From an uncultured Acholeplasmatales bacterium (GTDB taxonomy: Bacteria; Bacillota_I; Bacilli_A; Acholeplasmatales; Anaeroplasmataceae): a DNA stretch of 56,758 nt. The notes under the pieces were generated by a model that was not told the origin of the DNA, made no database searches, and was given only the letters and a program-made list of their open reading frames with translations. Location of the stretch: positions 1 through 56,758 of the forward strand of contig CALUXS010000010.1 of the NCBI GenBank assembly GCA_944324805.1. Direction: 5' to 3'. Below are positions 44,122 through 52,915 of the stretch, in pieces. Position 1 is the first letter of the stretch, and each line of letters opens with the position of its first letter. A program made the translations under genes and the position numbers.

Positions 44122-47100
44122 TTGAAGAATATTGGGAAAATTTTATTAAAATCAATAATACAAGGATATTGGTGCAAAATTGAATACAATAATAAAAAGA
44201 ATATGACTACTAGTTTTATGATTGCTGTTAAAGATATTTTTGTAGATAAAAAACTTTTGAAGTGCGATAGTTTTAATGTTGCATATAATTATGATACTGA
44301 GGAAAGAATGTTGTATTTTGATGGCATTCAAGATATTGATATTGTAGAAGGTTCAACATATGATAAACCACAAGAACTAATTGATAATATTTTTAATAAT
44401 ATAGAGGACTATTCATTTTTAGATTCATCAGTTACTAAAGATGATATTTTAGATTATTATAGGGATTGTTTTAAATTAGATACAACACCTTATATTAGTA
44501 AATATGGTCTTATTCCTGGTATTGATAATGATACAATTATTGAAAATGGAACATATAAACTTAATGATGAGCAATTTAAAATATTAGCAGATAATAATTT
44601 TTTTAGTTCGGAAAGAAAAAAATCTAAGAAGGAAATGAATCAAGAACGATATGATGATTTTCTTTGTATGAATATTTTAAGTATTAATACAAAAAAGGGA
44701 CTTTATGTATTAGCTTATCGTGAACTTTTGCTTGATATTAAGAATAAAACTTTGTCACCTTCTCAAAATATTATGATTAATAAAGAGTTTTCTTTTTCTA
44801 TTGATGATAATAATATAAATAATGTCGAGAGCATTTTTAAATATATGCCAGAAGAGGATTATTATCTATTAGATGATTTTGAAAATAATATACAAGAAAT
44901 AACAGATTCTATTCACAAGTATAATAATACGAGAATATCTTCCTATAAATCAGAAATAAAAACAGATGGAAGACCTTTTATAATAAGTTTAAGTAAAAGA
45001 TATACTATGGATGTTGATAAAGAGGTTACAGAACTAAAAAATTTAGTTAATAGTGAAGATTATCCTATGCCTTTAAAGGTTTTTTTTGGTCTATTGAACA
45101 CAAAATTATCTAGAAGGCAAAATTATCCTATATTCACTGTTGATGAAAAGTGTGATGTATCGCAAATAAATGCTATTTACACTAGCATGCGTTCACCAGT
45201 AAGTTATATTCAAGGTCCACCGGGAACAGGAAAAACTCAAACATTACTTAATGCCATTTTAACTGCTCAGTTCAATGGTAAAACAGTACTAGTTAGTTCA
45301 AATAATAATATCCCTATGGATGGAGTTTACGAAGATATTTTATCTCTAAAATATAAAGATAGTCAGCTATTATTTCCTGCAATTAGATTGGGAAGTAATA
45401 ATAATATAATAAATGCAATTGCTAGAATAAAAGAAATGTATGAAATAGCTAAGAAACTTACACCAAGGGAATCATTAATTAAAAGTATTAAAACCGAAAG
45501 AAAAAGTGAAATGGAAGATTTGGTTGCTTATCTAGAAAAGTATGAGCGCTATACTGAATTAAAGGAAAATTTAGACAGTATTAATTTTATATTGAAGAGT
45601 GCAACTGATTCAATGTTTTCAATCAATTTAGAAAGTAGAAAAGCAATTATTGAATCTGAACTGAATAGTATTGGTGAAATATCTGAAAATGAATTTTCAA
45701 ATTATATGAAAATTGACTATCATTATTTGTTTATGGCAATTCATTTTGAGACTGCTTCAAAGCTTCAACAATTGAAAAAAGAGCGTTATAAAGAACTTTA
45801 TAATATAATTTTCATGAAAAATGAAGAACATGAAGATGAACAATTACAAATTCGTAAATTTAGAGATTTTATGTCAAATGAAAATAATCTAAAGTTGTTT
45901 TTAGAAATTTTCCCTGTAATAATATCAACTAACTTATCCTCTACATATCTAGGACCTACAGCACCTAACTTTGATATGGTAATGATAGATGAAGCAGGAC
46001 AATGCAATATTATGAATTCTTTAATTCCTATTTCTAGAGGTAAACAATTATTACTAATTGGTGATCCACAACAACTTAATCCAGTTATTTTATTAGATAA
46101 ATCTATTAATAAGAAATTAATGAAAAAATATAACATATCAGAAGAATATAATTATATTAGTAATTCTATTTATACTGCTTATACAAAAATAGATGTAGTT
46201 AATAAGGAAACTTTATTAAAATTTCATTATCGTTGCAATGAAAAAATTATTAATTTTTCTAATCAAAAATATTATCATAATAAACTTGTTGTAAAAAATA
46301 GTAACAAAGAATTAGCACCGCTTGAGTTTGTTGATACATCAAAAATTGATTTAGATGATGCAAATTATGATAAAAATACATCTGATTTAGAAGCAAGAAT
46401 AATTTGTGAATACATAAAGAGAAATCCTGAAATGAATATTGCAGTTATTACTCCTTTTGTTCACCAAAAAGAATGCATAGAGTATTATTTGCAAAAAAAT
46501 AAAATAGATGGCATACCAGTTGGAACTGTTCATTCATTTCAAGGTGATCAATGTGATACGGTCATTTTTTCAACTGCAATTACCAAAGGTACACATCAAA
46601 AAACATATGAATGGTTAAAGAATAATAGAGAACTTATCAATGTTGCTGTATCAAGAGCCAAAAATAAATTAATTGTTCTTGGCAGCAAAAAAATGGTTAA
46701 TAACTTATCAAATGGTAATGATGATATGAAGGAGCTATTTGAATATGTAGAAACTAATGGTAAAATAAAGTTAACTGATGTAAGTCCGACATCTACAGCC
46801 CTAGGAACAAGACAAATAAGTACGGATAGTGAAAAAGAATTAACAAAAACTGTACAACATGTATTATCTGTAATTGATGAAACAGCAAGAGTAAAAAATG
46901 AGGTTGCAATTTGTACAATTTTCAAAAAAACTAACCTTAAATCAAAACTATATTACACAGGAAGATTCGATTTGGTGATAGTTGGTAGTGGCTTTGGTGA
47001 AGAAAAACCATTACTAGTAATTGAGAGTAATGGTCCCGAACATTATTTAGATGATAATGTAATAGCACATGATAATTTTAAAAAAGAAATTTGTAAGGAA

Positions 47101-47196
47101 CACAATGTAGATTATATTGAAATTACAAGAGATTGTGTTAGAGATTATATTCCGATAAAGAAAATGATTATGTCAATAATTAAACCATCAAAATAA
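44122..47196 (+). CDS. SF1 (Upf1-like) helicase with C-terminal DUF2726-like nuclease domain
   Basis: The protein (about 1024 residues) has an N-terminal region of about 350 residues without known motifs, then an SF1 helicase core: Walker A QGPPGTGKTQT (about 363-373), DEAGQCN (about 622), GDPQQLNP (motif III), FHYRCNEKI (motif IV), TVHSFQGDQCDT (motif V) and NVAVSRAKNKL (motif VI). The last 100 residues (FDLVIVGSG...LLVIESNGPEHYLDD) look like the DUF2726/Vsr-type endonuclease fold. Helicase-nuclease fusions of this kind are common in phage-defence islands. It is monocistronic and stands among unknown genes. Nucleic-acid processing is sure; defence is inference. Confidence 0.85.
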   Translation: MKNIGKILLKSIIQGYWCKIEYNNKKNMTTSFMIAVKDIFVDKKLLKCDSFNVAYNYDTEERMLYFDGIQDIDIVEGSTYDKPQELIDNIFNNIEDYSFLDSSVTKDDILDYYRDCFKLDTTPYISKYGLIPGIDNDTIIENGTYKLNDEQFKILADNNFFSSERKKSKKEMNQERYDDFLCMNILSINTKKGLYVLAYRELLLDIKNKTLSPSQNIMINKEFSFSIDDNNINNVESIFKYMPEEDYYLLDDFENNIQEITDSIHKYNNTRISSYKSEIKTDGRPFIISLSKRYTMDVDKEVTELKNLVNSEDYPMPLKVFFGLLNTKLSRRQNYPIFTVDEKCDVSQINAIYTSMRSPVSYIQGPPGTGKTQTLLNAILTAQFNGKTVLVSSNNNIPMDGVYEDILSLKYKDSQLLFPAIRLGSNNNIINAIARIKEMYEIAKKLTPRESLIKSIKTERKSEMEDLVAYLEKYERYTELKENLDSINFILKSATDSMFSINLESRKAIIESELNSIGEISENEFSNYMKIDYHYLFMAIHFETASKLQQLKKERYKELYNIIFMKNEEHEDEQLQIRKFRDFMSNENNLKLFLEIFPVIISTNLSSTYLGPTAPNFDMVMIDEAGQCNIMNSLIPISRGKQLLLIGDPQQLNPVILLDKSINKKLMKKYNISEEYNYISNSIYTAYTKIDVVNKETLLKFHYRCNEKIINFSNQKYYHNKLVVKNSNKELAPLEFVDTSKIDLDDANYDKNTSDLEARIICEYIKRNPEMNIAVITPFVHQKECIEYYLQKNKIDGIPVGTVHSFQGDQCDTVIFSTAITKGTHQKTYEWLKNNRELINVAVSRAKNKLIVLGSKKMVNNLSNGNDDMKELFEYVETNGKIKLTDVSPTSTALGTRQISTDSEKELTKTVQHVLSVIDETARVKNEVAICTIFKKTNLKSKLYYTGRFDLVIVGSGFGEEKPLLVIESNGPEHYLDDNVIAHDNFKKEICKEHNVDYIEITRDCVRDYIPIKKMIMSIIKPSK

Positions 47197-47539
47197 AATA
47201 GAAGTTGAAAAAATTGTTACCTTGATTAATTTTTAACTATCTAAAATATATCTAAAGTCTTTTAAAAGAACATTAGATATATTTAATTAATGATACAAAT
47301 ATTATAATAATATTGTGCGCAACTTTTAGTTGCGCTTTTTATAATTTTGATTGATAGACTTATGCGTGAATTAACATTAAAATGAAAATGAAGATAAAAA
47401 AACGATATAAAATTAATATTCTTATATATGAAAAAAATATTGAATAAAATAGTATGTTTTTTTGATGATTAAAATGCACGATTCAATTTAAAGAAGTATG
47501 TAACATACATTTAATATTAAAAAGAAAGAGGTGTTGAAA
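47197..47539 (+). other. Intergenic region with one hairpin, no gene seen
   Basis: The AT-rich gap after the helicase holds the hairpin at 47317-47335 and no credible open frame. It ends in the ribosome site AAGAGGTG of a mini-ORF. Confidence 0.6.
47317..47345 (+). terminator. Hairpin GCGCAACT/AGTTGCGC (copy 1)
   Basis: GCGCAACT (47317-47324), loop TTT, AGTTGCGC (47328-47335), then TTTTTATAATTTT. A near copy occurs at 52305, also followed by a GGTAGACT/GATAGACT sequence, and both lie before gene blocks of the accessory region. Confidence 0.7.
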
Positions 47540-47566
47540 ATGATTTTATTACATAAGTATCATTAA
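47540..47566 (+). CDS. Possible 8-residue leader peptide
   Basis: ATG at 47540 follows AAGAGGTG at correct distance and reads MILLHKYH before TAA. It lies 44 bases before the start of the secreted-protein gene. Either a regulatory leader or the remnant of a lost gene; the ribosome site is the only support. Confidence 0.3.
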   Translation: MILLHKYH

Positions 47567-47590
47567 AATAAAGAAAGGATAATTGAAAAA

Positions 47591-47617
47591 ATGTTGATGG
47601 TGATTAAAAATGATTAA
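47591..47617 (+). CDS. Possible mini-ORF overlapping the next start codon
   Basis: ATG 47591 follows GAAAGGATAATTG and reads MLMVIKND; its TAA (47615-47617) falls just inside the next gene, which starts at 47610. Overlap of 8 bases would permit translational coupling. Unproven. Confidence 0.3.
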   Translation: MLMVIKND

Positions 47618-49844
47618 AAAAATGTTTATAATTATATTTGTAGTTATTTTGGATTTATTCTCTATGTCGTTTTATTTAGATAAAGATGAAGATTTTTTCC
47701 CAAGTTTAGATTATGAGAATCTTTCATACAAAAAGGTATTATTAGATAACGATGATTTTTTTTATATTTCTGATGATTTTTTGCCGAATAGTTTTTATAA
47801 TGTTTTGATAGATAGGAACGATTATTATGGTAAAACAACAAGTAATTTCTACTTACACATAGATTATAATAATAGTCGTTATACAAAAGAAATAAATTTA
47901 GAAAGTATAGATTTATCCTATAGTTGCATATCATATGAAAGTTTTCTATGTAATAATGAGTTGTTATGGCGTTTTAATCATATTAATTTTATTAATACAA
48001 ATAAAAGAGTGAAAGAATTCAAAGAAAGTAGAACAAATTTTCTTAATACGAATACTGATACAGATGTGTTAATTGATTTTTATGAAGTTCCTTATTATTC
48101 TACAACTGAAAACGAGAAAAAAATTAATGACCCAATAATTGATATTGTACCTGAAGAATATTTTTATTCAGAGGGGGAAAAAATTTTTATTGGGAAAGAA
48201 TATGGTTATTATATTAGAACTACATCTCCAGAGAACAAAAAGGTTGGTCAAGTATTCTCATCAATTGTTGCAATTTATGATATAGAAGTAGAACCTGCAA
48301 TATTTGTGGGTGGTGCTAGTAAACCAGAGGGGGCAAAATATAATAGTTTTAATTCAGTATATTCTCTCTTTTCATTCAATCAAAAATTTTGTTGTTATTA
48401 TGAAACTTATGAACGTTATACATTGAGCTATGAAATATGGGTTAATAATTATGGTTTTTCTGATAACTTAAATAAGATTGTTATTAATTCATCAAACAAA
48501 TTTTTTAATAGTGCAGAATTAATGCCGTATAATTTTGATTATGTTATTTTTGGAAAGGATGAAACTGGAAAAATAATAAATGATATAGATTTATTTCAAC
48601 CAAATGTATTATATGCTACTACATTTATACAAAAGCCTATAGATGTTCAAATAAGTATTTCTGATGTTTATAAAGTATTGCAAGTCCTAAGTTTATCTAA
48701 TGCTACATTTAAGGCGATTGTGGATTCTTTAGAACCTACTATAAATGCTATTGACAAAATAATTGATTATTATGAGGAACAATTTGAATTAGAAAAACAA
48801 GAAAATATTGTAGATTCTATAATTCCAAATAGTGGTTCTTATGTTAGATTAGAAGAAGTTATTTCTAATTATTATTTAGAAAATTACAGTTTTTTACCTA
48901 GAATTTTAGAATTTTATCCTTTGATTTTACGAGCTGCAAATAGTCCGATTACTGAAGAGAGAAGTAGCATAGTTGGAACATCTAATCATGTTGACATTTA
49001 TGACTTCTACAAAAAATATGGTGTGGTAGAGACATACAATAGCTTAGAAATTGAATTTAATAGTTTATCAAAAGATATTGGTAATTTTACTCAGGTTATT
49101 AGTTACAATTTTGAAATGAAAGTTCTTGGTGAAAATAAGAAATTTGAGTACAAGTATGAATACATACCTACAAGTTATATCTCAAAAGGTAATTGTGGTT
49201 ATGACAACATTAATAATAATACAGTTTCATTAGAACAAAATGAACGTATCAAAGTTTATGAATTAAAATTTTTATCAGATGATACAATATATTTTGAACC
49301 AAATGTTAATGATAGTTTAGACTACAAAATAGAAATATATATTTATGATCAAATTGGTAATCAGGTTAATTTTAGAGTTAGTAATTTCATTGATAGTACA
49401 TCTTTTTTAAAAGGAAAAACAAATGAAAAATATTATGTTTTTATTGTTAATAACTCCAATCTTACATGTAACATAACTTTAAGACATGTTGAGACTTTAT
49501 ATTCTACCACAAATCATTATATTACTCAAAAGAATATAACACCTGTTGTTAATAGAAATATGTTACTAATTTATGAAATTTCAACTAATTATTCGAAATT
49601 TATGATAAATACAACGGGTTATTATGATACATATATCTATTTGTTTAGAGATTCAGGACAGTTAGTTAGTTTTAATGATGATGCATTTTACAATCCTGAT
49701 GATGATCCTTCAGATTATAATGCAGAAATAGTTTACGAGAATGAAATAAATTTCTACAAGGGAACACATTTGGTGATGATAGCCATAAATGCATATGGAA
49801 ATACTATGGGAAGTCTAACTATCAATTTTGATTTATCAGCTTAA
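47610..49844 (+). CDS. Large exported protein with C-terminal beta-sandwich (PPC-like) repeats
   Basis: The 744-residue protein begins with a signal/anchor segment (KKMFIIIFVVILDLFSMSFYL) and is otherwise extracellular in character: rich in Asn, Tyr, Asp and aromatic strands, no further TM helix. The N-terminal 370 residues show no known domain. About 375-480 is helical. From about 560 two beta-sandwich modules (RIKVYELKFLSDDTIYFE...; LLIYEISTNYSKFMI...TYIYLFRDSGQLVSFNDD) resemble pre-peptidase C-terminal (PPC-like) domains, where acidic loops often bind calcium. No catalytic motif is seen. It lacks a clear ribosome site except GGTGAT and shares the start context GATTAAAAATGAT with the next gene. 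Confidence 0.6.
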   Translation: MIKKMFIIIFVVILDLFSMSFYLDKDEDFFPSLDYENLSYKKVLLDNDDFFYISDDFLPNSFYNVLIDRNDYYGKTTSNFYLHIDYNNSRYTKEINLESIDLSYSCISYESFLCNNELLWRFNHINFINTNKRVKEFKESRTNFLNTNTDTDVLIDFYEVPYYSTTENEKKINDPIIDIVPEEYFYSEGEKIFIGKEYGYYIRTTSPENKKVGQVFSSIVAIYDIEVEPAIFVGGASKPEGAKYNSFNSVYSLFSFNQKFCCYYETYERYTLSYEIWVNNYGFSDNLNKIVINSSNKFFNSAELMPYNFDYVIFGKDETGKIINDIDLFQPNVLYATTFIQKPIDVQISISDVYKVLQVLSLSNATFKAIVDSLEPTINAIDKIIDYYEEQFELEKQENIVDSIIPNSGSYVRLEEVISNYYLENYSFLPRILEFYPLILRAANSPITEERSSIVGTSNHVDIYDFYKKYGVVETYNSLEIEFNSLSKDIGNFTQVISYNFEMKVLGENKKFEYKYEYIPTSYISKGNCGYDNINNNTVSLEQNERIKVYELKFLSDDTIYFEPNVNDSLDYKIEIYIYDQIGNQVNFRVSNFIDSTSFLKGKTNEKYYVFIVNNSNLTCNITLRHVETLYSTTNHYITQKNITPVVNRNMLLIYEISTNYSKFMINTTGYYDTYIYLFRDSGQLVSFNDDAFYNPDDDPSDYNAEIVYENEINFYKGTHLVMIAINAYGNTMGSLTINFDLSA

Positions 49845-49908
49845 TTTCTAAAAGTATAGAAAGAACTAATATTGAAGAAAGGAATGGCATTGAAGTGCCG
49901 GATTAAAA

Positions 49909-51228
49909 ATGATAAAAAGAAAAATACCATTAATAGCTTTAATAGTAATTTTATTCGTTATACCAATTACAATTGGTGGTATCTTATTATTACAAAAAAG
50001 ATGGGAATATGATAGAACGCATTTAGATATTGGTGAGACATATGAATATAATGGAGTTACATATAAAATAGAAAAATATGAAGATAGAAGATATTTTGAT
50101 GAAACAGGATTACCAACAGGCATAACTGAATACAACTTGTATTTTGAAAAAATTAATAATACACTAGCAATAGAATATACATGGGCAAATAAAATAGTTG
50201 CGACAGTTATAGATATTAATTTAAAAAATGAAGATGAATTAATTATCGATTTAGGAGAAATAAAACATAATTGCGATGTTGTTTATATGCCAAAAGCTAT
50301 GCTAGATAATGCTAAATTTAAAAAGTTAACTATTAATATTCTTACATATTTTGAAGAAGGATGTATGAATGGTAATCTTTATCTAGAAGAGATTTCTTCA
50401 AATAGTGGTTTTATGACAGCCCCTAGAACATTTATGAACTTAAAAAATTTGGTGACAATATATAGTGGTATGTCTAGTTATTATGAATGTAAAAACATTG
50501 GTCCTGATAGTTTTAATAATTGTTTAAAATTAAAATATGTAGATGTTATGTTTTTAACACCAGGAGCATTCCATAATTGTAATATAGAAAATTTTACAAC
50601 TAATGGTAAAAATATTCCTACAAATAAACCAGGTGAAATATATTATTCTTATAATAGTGAGACCAATGAAGAAATATGTTCAGATGCATATTTATATAAT
50701 AAAAATAATGGGCTTGATTATCACTATTACTTAGAGGATAATATGGTATTTCAATTTGGAAATTTAATTTATATAAATGATGATCAAAATAGAAGTACAA
50801 TAGATTTTTATCCTCATCAAGAGATATCCGATTTTGGCGTTTTACCTAAACATACAAAATTAAATATAATAGGTAATAGTGATTATTATTACAATGAAGA
50901 TTCAAATTTATTAAAAAACATTTCATATGAAAGTAATAACTACACTGTCTTGATTCGTTTAGGAAAGATAGAATATGGTGTTTTAGATGTTTCTAAATAT
51001 GACGCTATTTCCTCATATGCTGGGTTAAATGTAAAGGCTAATACATTGATACTAGATAAAAATCAAGGATTATCAAATTATATATTCTACGATTGTGATA
51101 TTGAGAATATTAATTACAAGCAAAATTATGAGCCTACTAACAATTATCTTAATATGGTTGTATTAAAATACAATAAAAATAAGCAAGATTTAAAAATGGA
51201 TGTAAGGATTGGCTTCGTAACAAAGTAA
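49909..51228 (+). CDS. Membrane-anchored extracellular protein with degenerate LRR_5-like repeats
   Basis: The 439-residue protein has an N-terminal TM anchor (about 6-30) and a large outer part. It opens with a small domain (GETYEYNGVTYKIEKYE), followed by repeats such as YFEEGCMNGNLYLEEI, GPDSFNNCLKLKYVDV and TPGAFHNCNIENFTTNG (about 140-235). These keep the F.NC.L...D pattern of BspA-like leucine-rich repeats, as in the pseudogene at the window start, but more degenerate. Probably a surface protein. It shares the GATTAAAAATGAT start context with the preceding gene and is closed by a terminator at 51245, so the two form a unit. Confidence 0.6.
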   Translation: MIKRKIPLIALIVILFVIPITIGGILLLQKRWEYDRTHLDIGETYEYNGVTYKIEKYEDRRYFDETGLPTGITEYNLYFEKINNTLAIEYTWANKIVATVIDINLKNEDELIIDLGEIKHNCDVVYMPKAMLDNAKFKKLTINILTYFEEGCMNGNLYLEEISSNSGFMTAPRTFMNLKNLVTIYSGMSSYYECKNIGPDSFNNCLKLKYVDVMFLTPGAFHNCNIENFTTNGKNIPTNKPGEIYYSYNSETNEEICSDAYLYNKNNGLDYHYYLEDNMVFQFGNLIYINDDQNRSTIDFYPHQEISDFGVLPKHTKLNIIGNSDYYYNEDSNLLKNISYESNNYTVLIRLGKIEYGVLDVSKYDAISSYAGLNVKANTLILDKNQGLSNYIFYDCDIENINYKQNYEPTNNYLNMVVLKYNKNKQDLKMDVRIGFVTK

Positions 51229-51244
51229 CTATAAATTATAAAAT

Positions 51245-51292
51245 ACCCCATAGGTTTAACTAAGTAAATTTGGAAAGACCTATGGGGTTTTA
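51245..51292 (+). terminator. Terminator after the LRR-like gene
   Basis: ACCCCATAGGT (51245-51255) pairs with ACCTATGGGGT (51278-51288), then TTTTATAA; loop of 22 bases. Confidence 0.7.
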
Positions 51293-52134
51293 TAAAGTAA
51301 TTAGGAGATTGACTAGGTATAGATATAATTCATTAAACTAAGTATTAATTTTTAGTGGCATAGGAGAAGTTAGATTTTGGAAACTTATTATTTTTAGAAT
51401 TAAATTTTAAACAAGTATATGGAGTTGGTTATTTAAAAATATTAAAAAATTGAAACGAAATAAGATAATGTATATTATGAAAAAGATGTTAACTTAATTT
51501 AACTAAAATATATCTTTTTCATAAGAACTAGCGATAATTTTAAAGATTTAATTATAATTTTATCTGTTTTTGTTGTAAATTTTTCATTAGAGCAAGTAAA
51601 TTAAATGTAAAAGGAATGAGATAATATAGTTAGATAAAATATCATATAGCTGACCTTTAGAAAAAAGTAAAAGGCTTTATAGATAAAATGGATTGTTATT
51701 TGGTTTTAAATGTAATTTCACATAAAATTAAACACATTAAGTCTATATCATTTTTAATAGGAATGTATTTTTGTGAGATTTCTAAATAAGTAGCTATGAA
51801 ATGTTTCTATTGTACTTGAAAGTGGTTATGTTAATGTGTTATCTTATATGTGTTATAACAAAAATATTTTTGTATGAATATAGTTTACTAAAAATTCTTG
51901 AACCAATTATACTTGTTATTTACTAAATTTCAAAAAACAAAATTTACAATTTGAAGAACTAGTAAAATAAAACTAGAAAAAGTGTTAAACTTAAGTTGAA
52001 TTTTACAAAATATATTAACATTATGATTCTGTTTCAATGTAATAAATATTTGGATGATTATGAACTTATAAAATTTATAGGAAGGAGCAATAGTTAATTT
52101 AGTAATTTGTTTATTAAATTAATCAGAGTATTTT
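51293..52134 (+). other. 840-bp gene-poor AT-rich stretch
   Basis: No credible gene in any frame and no homology visible by eye. It contains the 13-bp inverted repeat at 51475-51524. Extremely low GC, compatible with decayed sequence. Confidence 0.6.
51475..51524 (+). repeat. 13-bp perfect inverted repeat
   Basis: TTATGAAAAAGAT (51475-51487) and ATCTTTTTCATAA (51512-51524) with 24 bases between. The second arm is not followed by a T-run, so it is not a standard terminator; it could be a protein-binding dyad or RNA hairpin. Confidence 0.6.
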
Positions 52135-52278
52135 ATGACAAAAAAAGGCAAAATTATTGTTTTTAGTTTATTTTTATTAATTATTATAATAGTAGTTGTA
52201 GGATATTTTTGTTTGAGAAATGTTGAAGTTGAAGATACAGTAGGTAAAGAACATTATCCAATAAATATTATTATGTAA
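52135..52278 (+). CDS. Small 47-residue single-pass membrane protein or truncated anchor
   Basis: ATG 52135 opens MTKKGKIIVFSLFLL followed by a run of Ile/Val (TM about 7-26) and a short acidic outer tail (NVEVEDTVGKEHYP). The N-terminus resembles the basic-plus-TM anchors of the two larger neighbours, so it may be the stub of another such protein. The ribosome site is poor (CAGAGTA). Could be a real small membrane protein. Confidence 0.4.
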   Translation: MTKKGKIIVFSLFLLIIIIVVVGYFCLRNVEVEDTVGKEHYPINIIM

Positions 52279-52304
52279 TATGAGATTAATTTATAGAAAA
52301 TAGT

Positions 52305-52331
52305 ATGCGCAACTTAAAGTTGCGCATTTTC
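52305..52331 (+). repeat. Palindrome ATGCGCAACTT-A-AAGTTGCGCAT (copy 2)
   Basis: Perfect 11-bp arms (52305-52315 and 52317-52327) followed by TTTTC. It shares GCGCAACTT and the downstream TAGACT with the hairpin at 47317. Position is just before the XRE gene, so it may be either a terminator for the small ORF or a regulator site. Confidence 0.65.
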
Positions 52332-52390
52332 AAATAATAATTGGTAGACTAAATTACAAAAAAATATAAAATTTAGGTTGAGGTGAAAAA

Positions 52391-52915
52391 ATGCAGTTCA
52401 ATGAGAAACTGGTTTATTTGAGAAAAAAGAATGGTATGACACAAGAAAATTTAGCATTTAAACTTGGTATTTCTAGACAGTCAGTTTCAAAATGGGAAAA
52501 TGGTGAAACTGAACCAGAACTTAGTAAGTTAAAAGAGATTGCAAATATATTTAGTGTAAGTTTTAATTACTTATTAGATGATTCTTTTCAAGAAAATGAT
52601 TTAAATGAACAATCAAATATAGAGGTTGTAAAAACAAAAGGAAAAGATGTAAACACAATAGTTCCAAATATTTTAATATTAAGTTTTTCTACTCTTACTT
52701 TTGTTTTAGTGTTGTTATGTATGTATTTTAGCGAGCGTGTTGAACGTAGGAGACGTATGATTATAGGATTTTTATTGGATAATTGGGAAATTGATGGCAT
52801 TTTGCTTAAGATTATTATGATATCATCTATCATATTCATATTTATAGGATCATTCAATTTAATAAGAAATAGGAGAGATAATAATGAAAAGTTTAATAGC
52901 AATGATAGCAAGTAG
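52391..52915 (+). CDS. XRE-family regulator with C-terminal membrane domain
   Basis: The 174-residue protein has an N-terminal helix-turn-helix (about 5-65; MTQENLAFKLGISRQSVSKWENGETEPELSKL, split here by domain) typical of the Cro/CI type. A linker follows, then two membrane segments (about 95-117 and 138-160). DNA-binding proteins tethered to the membrane in this way occur in Firmicutes, often next to a membrane or exported partner. AGGTGAAAAA precedes the ATG. Its last 32 bases overlap the next gene, which encodes an exported protein, suggesting a sensor-partner pair. Confidence 0.85.
   Translation: MQFNEKLVYLRKKNGMTQENLAFKLGISRQSVSKWENGETEPELSKLKEIANIFSVSFNYLLDDSFQENDLNEQSNIEVVKTKGKDVNTIVPNILILSFSTLTFVLVLLCMYFSERVERRRRMIIGFLLDNWEIDGILLKIIMISSIIFIFIGSFNLIRNRRDNNEKFNSNDSK

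Noticed and set aside
49866-50135. Minus-strand frame opposite the LRR-like gene start
   Set aside because: No ribosome site, overlaps a gene with a signal-anchor and terminator on the plus strand; composition fits a shadow frame.
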